NCBI GenBank assembly: GCA_012515365.1
Contig: JAAYYM010000333.1
Span: forward strand, 1 to 5,012
Direction of reading: 5' to 3'
Length of the DNA stretch: 5,012 bases
Source: Clostridia bacterium
GTDB lineage: Bacteria > Bacillota_A > Clostridia > Lachnospirales > Lachnospiraceae
The position numbers were made by a program, and so were the translations under genes. Below the pieces are notes generated by a model. The model was not told where the DNA came from. It made no database searches and was given only the letters and a program-made list of their open reading frames with translations. Shown one piece after another: positions 1 through 5,012 of this stretch (its first letter is position 1; the number at the start of each line of letters is the position of its first letter).

Positions 1-1
1 C

Positions 2-352
2 TTGTATTTTCCGGCATTGATCTGGGAAATCTCGAGAAAAATCAAGGCGCCAAAGGATGAGACTGATTATACGACATATTCAAAACTGTTTGGTTATAAA
101 AAGGCGACCAGATTCGTGCTGCTCATGACATTGATCGATATTGTGACGAATATCATACTGGTTTATAACCTAAATAAAATCTCGATTTTGCTGTTGGTAC
201 TGCTGGTTTCCTGGATGACTTATCAGTTTGTCGCATTTATGAAAAATCCGGAAAGATGTAGGCTTGTAGATAAGGTAGAAAGATATACGTATTTGCAGGA
301 GGGAACGATGGTCCTGACTGTTGCAGTGTATCTTTTAATGGGTAAAATATAA
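2..352 (+). CDS. UbiA-family prenyltransferase, C-terminal part (5'-truncated by window edge)
   Basis: This is the C-terminal part of a membrane prenyltransferase of the UbiA superfamily, which moves an isoprenoid chain from a diphosphate donor to an acceptor (aromatic ring, quinone precursor or other). The frame is open from base 2 and ends at TAA 350-352. The TTG at base 2 is almost certainly an internal Leu codon, because UbiA proteins are about 280-310 residues and only 116 codons are present. Near the visible N-terminus lies W-E-I-S-R-K-I-K-A-P-K-D-E (residues 8-20), followed by a T-Y-S-K-L-F-G motif (25-31). This matches the second substrate/Mg-binding loop of homogentisate-prenyltransferase-like UbiA proteins, where E-x-x-R-K-I replaces the classic Asp-rich motif. 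Hydrophobic helices follow at about residues 37-56, 59-80 and 101-115. The first Asp-rich motif (NDxxDxxxD) would lie upstream, outside the window. The stop overlaps the start of the next gene. Family assignment is fairly firm; donor and acceptor are unknown. Confidence 0.82.
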   Translation: MYFPALIWEISRKIKAPKDETDYTTYSKLFGYKKATRFVLLMTLIDIVTNIILVYNLNKISILLLVLLVSWMTYQFVAFMKNPERCRLVDKVERYTYLQEGTMVLTVAVYLLMGKI

Positions 353-354
353 TG
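350..354 (+). promoter_or_regulatory. TAATG stop/start overlap (translational coupling site)
   Basis: The TAA of the prenyltransferase gene and the ATG of the dikinase-like gene share one base. The roughly 20 bases before this ATG contain no convincing Shine-Dalgarno; the closest is a weak TGGGT-like stretch at 339-343. Initiation therefore probably depends on ribosomes that have just terminated on the upstream gene. This start is supported by the protein: L-G-S-K at residues 2-5 matches the family's N-terminal LGGK-A element. Confidence 0.6.
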
Positions 355-2733
355 CTTGGAAGTAAGATAGAACATTTAACGATATTAAAAGCACAGAATT
401 TTCAAGTGGCTGATTTTGAAGTGATCAGATCAGAAGATGTTTTGGAGCAATGTGATGATCTGGATCGAATCATCAGGGAACATCAAGAACTTCCTGTTGA
501 AGCCCGCAGCTGCATGCTGAAGGACTACATTGCGAAACATATTCATCAGAATAAACGGATCAGTCTAAAATGTGAGCTGTATGCTGTCCGTTCATCTTCC
601 AGCATAGAAGATGGCAAAAAGGACAGCTTTGCCGGACAGTTTGATACTTATCTCAATGTGCAGCCACAGGAGTTAGACGCCAGAATAACAGACTGCTTTC
701 AATCACTCTATCATGAGAATGTGCTGCGTTATGTGATGGAAAAAAAGATAAAGCTTTCAGACCTTAAAATGAATGTCATCGTTCAGAACATGATACAGTC
801 TGAGTATTCCGGTATTATCTTTACATCTAATCCGCAAGGTTTGCTAAACGAAAGTGTGATCGTAGTAGGCGAAGGCCTGGGTGAAAATGTTGTATCTGAT
901 AAGGTCGAGACGACAAGCTATTATTATAATCTGAATGACCGCCTCTATTACTACGAGGGCGAGCATAATTATCTGGATCGCAAGATGGTCGAGCAGCTGA
1001 TCGACATATCCGAAAGAATTCGTGAACTTTTTTCGGAGCCAATGGATATCGAGTTTGGTATTAAGGACCAACAGATCTATCTGTTTCAGGCAAGAAGTAT
1101 TACCACGATTCATGAGGAACACCCTCTGATCCTTGACAACAGTAACATTGTCGAAAGCTATCCGGGCATCAGCCTGCCACTTACGATCTCATTTGTAAAC
1201 TCTGTCTATAGTGGAATATTTGAAAGTGTCAGTCGAAGAGTCTTGAAAAATGAAAAGCTACTGATGCGTTATCAAGATGTTTTTTCTAATATGGTAGGGG
1301 CATCGAACGGCAGGATTTATTATAAGATCAGTAACTGGTATACGATTATTAAATTTCTGCCTTTTCATAAAAAAATCATTCCGGTATGGCAGGAAATGCT
1401 GGGGGTTAAGAATAAAGGATATGAGAAAGAGGAGGTTGCTCTTTCACCCTTTGCGCGCGCAATGACGTACATTAATTCCTTCTATGAGATGCTTTGTGTG
1501 TCACGAAATATGAAAGTACTGAATGAACGTTTTCAGACCATCAATCAGGAGTTTTACCGTCTATACAATAGTCGCATGACAGAACAGGAGATTTTTGATC
1601 TGTATCAAAAGTTAGAAACCAAACTGCTTTCCTGTTGGGATGTCACTCTTTTAAACGATACCTATACGTTTATCTGCATCGGACTGCTCAAAGCGCGGTT
1701 AAAGAAAAAATATCAGAATGCTGAAGAGATGGCGAATGCATATATATCCGGTATTACTAACATCGAAAGCATGAAACCGGTCAAGGAGCTGATCACGTTG
1801 GCTTATCAGAAGGATCAGCTTTCAGACGAAGAATATCACAGGAGATTTAGTCAGTATATCGAACAGTATGGAGACAGAAATCTGGAGGAATTAAAGCTGG
1901 AAAGCCTGACTTTTCAGACAAATCCAGAGCTGCTTGCAGATAAAATCAGTGAATACAGATCAGATATGAAGCGATTGAAGGAACGTTATGATGATATGAA
2001 TCCGTCTCATGAAAAAACTGGTAAAGTGAACGATCATAAAGAGGATCCTCTTACCAGATATCTGATCAGACTCTGCATGAAAGGAATCGGAAACAGAGAG
2101 ATTTCAAGACTAAACAGGAGCAGAATCTATGGAATCGTCAGACATATGTTTCTAAGACTAGGCGAGATCTACTCTGAGCAAGGGCTGATTAAGGAGCAGC
2201 GAGATGTGTTTTATTTACAGATCAATGAAATAAAACAACTTATGCATTCTAAAGGTGACATGAAAAATACGGTACACTTAAGAAAGGCAGAATATCGTTT
2301 GTTTGAATGTCTTCCGGCTTATTCCAGATTGATTTTCATGGAGCAGGAATTTGATAAGCATCATAAAAAAGTAAATAAAACCAGCTTTCAGTATGACGAA
2401 AATCAGCTACAGGGCATTCCTTGCTCCAATGGAACAGTCAGGGGGAAGGCACTTGTAATTCGAAATGTGAATGAAGCAAGACACGTAGACAATCAAATTC
2501 TGATCACGCCAATGACAGATCCAGGCTGGGTATTTCTTCTGGCAACTGCAAAAGGAGTCATTTCAGAAAAAGGATCCTTACTTTCTCATACGGCAATCAT
2601 ATCAAGAGAACTGAAAATTCCTTCTATTGTCGGGGTAGAGCATTTGATGGATACCATCAAGACAGGGGATGAGATCGAGATGGATGGAACAACAGGCATG
2701 ATTCAGATTATCAGACAGACGACGAAAGAATAG
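352..2733 (+). CDS. PEP synthase / rifampin phosphotransferase-like dikinase (ATP-binding plus phosphohistidine domains)
   Basis: This cytosolic-looking protein of 793 residues has the architecture of PEP-synthase-like dikinases that modify small molecules, the best-known being rifampin phosphotransferase (ATP + substrate + water to AMP + Pi + phosphorylated substrate). The N-terminal ATP-binding domain (about 1-255) shows L-G-S-K (2-5), the Y-A-V-R-S-S-S-S-I-E-D motif (77-87) with S-F-A-G-Q (92-96), G-E-G-L-G-E-N-V-V-S (173-182) and D-I-E-F-G with L-F-Q-A-R-S-I-T (232-251). A long, mainly helical middle (about 260-680) opens with a Y-P-G-I-S-L-P-L-T element (270-278) and carries a Y-G-D-R-N-L-E-E-L segment (506-514) and a D-V-F-Y-L motif (618-622), all typical of the rifampin-phosphotransferase-like group. 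The swivelling domain (about 685-793) has G-S-L-L-S-H-T-A-I-I (741-750), with His746 as the predicted phosphate carrier. The C-terminal PEP/pyruvate TIM barrel is absent, so it is not a true PEP synthase. It is slightly shorter than the roughly 860-residue rifampin enzymes. The substrate is unknown; a biosynthetic role is as plausible as antibiotic inactivation. Confidence 0.85.
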   Translation: MLGSKIEHLTILKAQNFQVADFEVIRSEDVLEQCDDLDRIIREHQELPVEARSCMLKDYIAKHIHQNKRISLKCELYAVRSSSSIEDGKKDSFAGQFDTYLNVQPQELDARITDCFQSLYHENVLRYVMEKKIKLSDLKMNVIVQNMIQSEYSGIIFTSNPQGLLNESVIVVGEGLGENVVSDKVETTSYYYNLNDRLYYYEGEHNYLDRKMVEQLIDISERIRELFSEPMDIEFGIKDQQIYLFQARSITTIHEEHPLILDNSNIVESYPGISLPLTISFVNSVYSGIFESVSRRVLKNEKLLMRYQDVFSNMVGASNGRIYYKISNWYTIIKFLPFHKKIIPVWQEMLGVKNKGYEKEEVALSPFARAMTYINSFYEMLCVSRNMKVLNERFQTINQEFYRLYNSRMTEQEIFDLYQKLETKLLSCWDVTLLNDTYTFICIGLLKARLKKKYQNAEEMANAYISGITNIESMKPVKELITLAYQKDQLSDEEYHRRFSQYIEQYGDRNLEELKLESLTFQTNPELLADKISEYRSDMKRLKERYDDMNPSHEKTGKVNDHKEDPLTRYLIRLCMKGIGNREISRLNRSRIYGIVRHMFLRLGEIYSEQGLIKEQRDVFYLQINEIKQLMHSKGDMKNTVHLRKAEYRLFECLPAYSRLIFMEQEFDKHHKKVNKTSFQYDENQLQGIPCSNGTVRGKALVIRNVNEARHVDNQILITPMTDPGWVFLLATAKGVISEKGSLLSHTAIISRELKIPSIVGVEHLMDTIKTGDEIEMDGTTGMIQIIRQTTKE

Positions 2734-2735
2734 GA
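2732..2735 (+). promoter_or_regulatory. Shine-Dalgarno overlapping the upstream stop codon
   Basis: AGGA sits inside the sequence TAGGAAC, so the TAG stop of the dikinase-like gene contributes the first bases of the ribosome binding site for the acyltransferase gene. The spacing to the ATG at 2743 is 7 bases, which favours that codon over the immediately following in-frame ATG at 2746 (10 bases). The overlap suggests efficient reinitiation. Confidence 0.6.
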
Positions 2736-2742
2736 ACAATCA

Positions 2743-3807
2743 ATGATGAAATGTGTACAATTTAATGATGAGAAGATGTATATCGAAGATTTTCTGGCAA
2801 TATCGAAAAAACTATATCAACAGGATCATACGGAAAATCCGAATGAGATCAAAAAACTCCTGCGAGGGACGCATCCGCTCAGCCATTATTTTAAACTAAA
2901 TAAATTTCTGATTTATCAGAACGATCGCGTGGCGGGGCGATTTGTCATCACGATTTATCCGGATGATTCCACTGCCTATATTGGATTTTTTGAATGCGTG
3001 AACAACATGGAGGCAGCAGCTTATCTGTTTGATCAGGCATATCAGTTTGCAAAAAAGCAGGGTTTGGCACGCATCGTGGGACCGGTTGATGCTTCCTTCT
3101 GGATCAAATACCGTCTAAAAATAAACATGTTCAAGGGGGTGCCATATACAGGGGAACCATATAATAAGGACTATTATTACAAGCTGTTTTTGGATAATGA
3201 ATATCAGGTAGTCGAGCACTATACGTCGAATGTATTTGGTACTGTCGGAAATGAATATGAGAATGAAAAGTACCATCAGAGGTATTTGGATTTTCTCAAA
3301 AAAGGATATCAGATTCAGAGTGTTGATATGTCTGAATTTGAAATGAAATTAAAGGAACTATATCAGCTTCTGACGGAACTATACAGCGATTTCCCGATCT
3401 ATAAACATGTGTCAGAAGAGGACTTTATAGAATTGTTTCGTGATTATAAGAAAATCATGAATCCTCAGATGGTGAAATTTGCGTATTATCAGAATCAGCT
3501 GGTCGGGTTTTTCATCAGTGTACCAAATTATCATAATCTGGTTTATCATTTGAATCTGTTTGGCATCCTTAAATTGCTGAAGCAAAAACGCCATCCAAAG
3601 GAATATGTCATGCTGTATATGGGAGTCGATCAGTCGCATAAAGGGTTAGGAAAAGCATTGGCATATAGTATCATGATGGAGCTTAGAAGCAGTCATTTGC
3701 CAAGTATCGGAGCTTTAGCCAGAGATGGAAAGGTTACACAGAATTATGCAGAGGACTTAATAGAGTGCAGATATGAATATGTATTATTGGAGAAGAAAAT
3801 CTTATGA
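2743..3807 (+). CDS. GNAT-superfamily acyltransferase, two-lobed YghO-like protein
   Basis: This is a 354-residue soluble protein with no signal peptide or membrane helix. It resembles the YghO-like group of GNAT proteins, which are about twice the length of a single GNAT domain. The N-terminal half holds the group's recognisable elements: H-P-L-S-H-Y-F (44-50), G-R-F-V-I-T (65-70), Y-I-G-F-F-E-C (79-85), then G-P-V-D-A-S-F-W (113-120) and P-Y-T-G-E-P-Y-N with Y-Y-Y (134-145). The C-terminal half has a strand ending L-Y-M-G-V (291-295), followed by Q-S-H-K-G-L-G-K-A (297-305). The latter matches the acetyl/acyl-CoA pyrophosphate-binding loop (Q/R-x-x-G-x-G/A) of GNAT enzymes. By family knowledge it should transfer an acyl group from an acyl-CoA to an amine or similar nucleophile, but the YghO group has no settled substrate. 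It starts 9 bases after the dikinase-like gene and overlaps the acyl-activating ligase by 4 bases. A supply of acyl thioester from that ligase is an attractive inference. Confidence 0.75.
   Translation: MMKCVQFNDEKMYIEDFLAISKKLYQQDHTENPNEIKKLLRGTHPLSHYFKLNKFLIYQNDRVAGRFVITIYPDDSTAYIGFFECVNNMEAAAYLFDQAYQFAKKQGLARIVGPVDASFWIKYRLKINMFKGVPYTGEPYNKDYYYKLFLDNEYQVVEHYTSNVFGTVGNEYENEKYHQRYLDFLKKGYQIQSVDMSEFEMKLKELYQLLTELYSDFPIYKHVSEEDFIELFRDYKKIMNPQMVKFAYYQNQLVGFFISVPNYHNLVYHLNLFGILKLLKQKRHPKEYVMLYMGVDQSHKGLGKALAYSIMMELRSSHLPSIGALARDGKVTQNYAEDLIECRYEYVLLEKKIL
3787..3795 (+). promoter_or_regulatory. Ribosome binding site of the ligase gene
   Basis: The purine-rich stretch TTGGAGAAG lies inside the end of the acyltransferase gene. 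Its 3' end is 8 bases before the ATG at 3804, and its GGAG core is 11 bases from that ATG. It supports the 3804 start, which also shares ATGA with the upstream stop. Confidence 0.5.
3804..3807 (+). promoter_or_regulatory. ATGA start/stop overlap (translational coupling site)
   Basis: The ATG of the ligase gene and the TGA of the acyltransferase gene overlap in the four bases ATGA. This is a common arrangement for coupled translation of functionally related neighbours. Confidence 0.6.
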
Positions 3808-5012
3808 AAAGTATCAATGAGATCATAAAATGTGCTTACAAGAAATGGAAGGATAAGGAATACCTATTTGAAAAGACGGGGGAGTCATTTACGTCTATGA
3901 CGTTTGGCGTTTTTTTAAGAAAAGTGACCGAACTTGCAGTGTTCTTGATTAAAAATGGCTTAAAGGATCAAAAGATACTAATCTTTGGAGAAAATTCTGT
4001 GTCCTATATGATTTCTGATCTGGCCGTGCTTGCATATGTCGGGATCAGTGTCAATGTCAATGCCCAAACCTGTAAAGAAGAACTTGTGGAAATAATGAAA
4101 ACGGTTGGCATCAGTGCAGTTCTTTATGATCATCACCAAACAGATCTGTTTCGTGATATAGCAGAAGAAATTCCGGAAATCACTTATTTCTGTATGCAGG
4201 ACGTGTTGCGTGAGTTGTCTTTGGATGCGCCGGATGGATCGAATGAATTAAATGAATCGAATGAATTAAATGGATCAAATAAATCAAATGAAGCAGGCGA
4301 ACGTGAGTTACACATTGTATTTGAGGAAAAGGATGAAACCGTCTGCTCGAAAATCATATATTCAAGCGGGACTACTTCAGATCCAAAAGGAATCATGCTG
4401 TCATTAAAGAATATCTTTTCCGGATGGCAGCCCTTGCAAAAGAGAACTCCGTTTTCCGAGAATGATGTCATCTATCTGTTTCTGCCATTACATCATACAT
4501 ATGCAAATATTTATAACTTTTTATATTCTCTTTTGTCGGGTGCAAGTATTTATCTTTGCAGTGGGACAGATCAGATAGAAGCAGAACTTAAACAGGTAGA
4601 ACCAACGATTTTCTGTGCAGTTCCTCTGATTTACAGAAGAATATATGAACATTATAAAGAACACCTTCCAACTGCTTTTGGAAGAAGAATCAAATACCTG
4701 TATTGTGGTGGTGCGAAGTTTGATCCTTTGCTGCGTCGTGTGTACAAGGAGTGCGGTCTTCCTATGTTTGAAGCGTATGCCCTGACGGAGACAGCTTCCT
4801 CGTTTTGCATCGAGTATCCGAATCGAGATGATTTTGAAAGTGTAGGAACGATTTTTGAAACATTAGATGTAAAGATTGCCGATCAGGATGAAAACGGAGT
4901 AGGAGAAATCCTCGTAAAAGGCGAGAATGTATTTCTGGGTTATGTCAATAATGAAAGTCTGACGCGGAAGGCATTTACGGAGGACGGATATTTTATCACA
5001 GGTGATTATGGA
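3804..5012 (+). CDS. AMP-forming acyl/aryl ligase (acyl-CoA synthetase family), 3'-truncated by window edge
   Basis: This is the first 403 codons of an adenylate-forming enzyme of the acyl-CoA synthetase / acyl-AMP ligase superfamily, which activates a carboxylate with ATP and then passes it to CoA or a carrier protein. My translation shows the phosphate-binding A3 loop Y-S-S-G-T-T-S-D-P-K-G (186-196), with Ser where Gly is usual after T-T; the A4-like L-P-L-H-H-T-Y (227-233); Y-C-G-G-A-K (300-305); the A5 motif Y-A-L-T-E-T (325-330); G-E-I-L-V-K-G (367-373); and T-G-D-Y-G (399-403), the A7 motif, at the window edge. The hinge and C-terminal lid with the catalytic Lys lie outside, so about 100-120 residues are missing (typical total about 500-520). 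Residues 145-162 form an unusual low-complexity Ser/Leu-Asn repeat just ahead of the core. A mobile loop there seems likely. The substrate cannot be read; the A4 region looks more like fatty-acid ligases than amino-acid domains, but weakly so. Its place behind the GNAT gene suggests it makes that enzyme's acyl donor. Confidence 0.88.
   Translation, partial: MKSINEIIKCAYKKWKDKEYLFEKTGESFTSMTFGVFLRKVTELAVFLIKNGLKDQKILIFGENSVSYMISDLAVLAYVGISVNVNAQTCKEELVEIMKTVGISAVLYDHHQTDLFRDIAEEIPEITYFCMQDVLRELSLDAPDGSNELNESNELNGSNKSNEAGERELHIVFEEKDETVCSKIIYSSGTTSDPKGIMLSLKNIFSGWQPLQKRTPFSENDVIYLFLPLHHTYANIYNFLYSLLSGASIYLCSGTDQIEAELKQVEPTIFCAVPLIYRRIYEHYKEHLPTAFGRRIKYLYCGGAKFDPLLRRVYKECGLPMFEAYALTETASSFCIEYPNRDDFESVGTIFETLDVKIADQDENGVGEILVKGENVFLGYVNNESLTRKAFTEDGYFITGDYG
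4236..4289 (+). repeat. In-frame 9-bp tandem repeat, six copies, inside the ligase gene
   Basis: Six consecutive 9-base units follow the pattern (G/A)(G/A)A-T(C/T)(G/A)-AAT and encode the tripeptides GSN, ELN, ESN, ELN, GSN, KSN (residues 145-162). There is a higher-order 18-base period: the copies at 4239-4256 and 4257-4274 differ at one base. The unit is a multiple of three, so changes in copy number would keep the frame. The segment is hydrophilic and lies between the N-terminal subdomain and the A3 ATP-binding loop, a place where a surface loop can tolerate length change. Confidence 0.85.

Noticed and set aside
2..4. TTG at base 2 as a genuine start codon for a 116-residue protein
   Set aside because: The reading frame is open to the window edge, the protein begins within a conserved UbiA loop, and the N-terminal half of the family is missing. 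It is a truncation by the window, not a short gene.
827..1122. Two overlapping minus-strand open frames (827-1042 and 844-1122)
   Set aside because: They lie opposite the conserved ATP-binding domain of the dikinase-like gene, have no recognisable motif and no plausible independent context. They are shadows of the coding strand.
352..2733. True phosphoenolpyruvate synthase or PPDK
   Set aside because: The protein ends shortly after the phosphohistidine domain, and the C-terminal PEP/pyruvate-binding barrel required for that reaction is absent. The gene reads through without any frameshift that would suggest a decayed version.
3412..3639. Minus-strand open frame of 75 codons
   Set aside because: It lies fully inside the GNAT gene on the opposite strand. 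Its composition is explained by the complementary codons and no family features are seen.
4236..4289. Tandem repeat as a CRISPR array or iteron/operator cluster
   Set aside because: The units are only 9 bp, directly adjacent with no spacers, and keep the reading frame inside an otherwise intact conserved gene.
4184..4471. Minus-strand open frame of 95 codons with an F-D/F-N/S-rich stretch
   Set aside because: The repetitive stretch is the reverse complement of the 9-bp tandem repeat in the ligase gene, and the rest opposes the conserved A3 loop. The plus-strand ligase explains the sequence.

Overview
The window is a tightly packed, single-strand fragment of an operon. Four genes run left to right with no gene-free stretch longer than 9 bases, and the first and last are cut by the window edges. 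The AT-leaning composition, the codon choice (many AAA, GAA, ATA and AGA codons), the purine-rich ribosome binding sites and the style of the proteins suggest a low-GC Gram-positive anaerobe, perhaps of the Clostridia/Lachnospiraceae type. This is an impression from reading the sequence, not a taxonomic assignment.

Layout: (1) bases 2-352, the C-terminal half of a multi-spanning UbiA-type prenyltransferase; (2) 352-2733, a 793-residue PEP-synthase/rifampin-phosphotransferase-like protein with an N-terminal ATP-binding domain, a long helical middle and a C-terminal swivelling histidine domain, but no PEP/pyruvate barrel; (3) 2743-3807, a 354-residue GNAT-type acyltransferase with two halves, resembling the YghO group; (4) 3804 to the window end, the first 403 residues of an AMP-forming acyl/aryl ligase. 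The junctions are TAATG (1 base shared), a 9-base gap carrying a Shine-Dalgarno that overlaps the stop codon, and ATGA (4 bases shared). This fits one co-transcribed and partly translationally coupled unit. No promoter, terminator, RNA gene, mobile element or CRISPR array is visible.

How they may work together (inference): the ligase would activate a carboxylic acid as acyl-AMP and then an acyl thioester, the GNAT protein could transfer an acyl group to an amine, the UbiA enzyme would add a prenyl chain to an acceptor in the membrane, and the dikinase-like enzyme would phosphorylate a small molecule or intermediate using ATP. Together they look like part of a biosynthetic cluster for a lipid-like or otherwise modified small molecule. 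No product can be named from this window. The most distinctive local sequence feature is a six-copy 9-bp in-frame tandem repeat inside the ligase gene.
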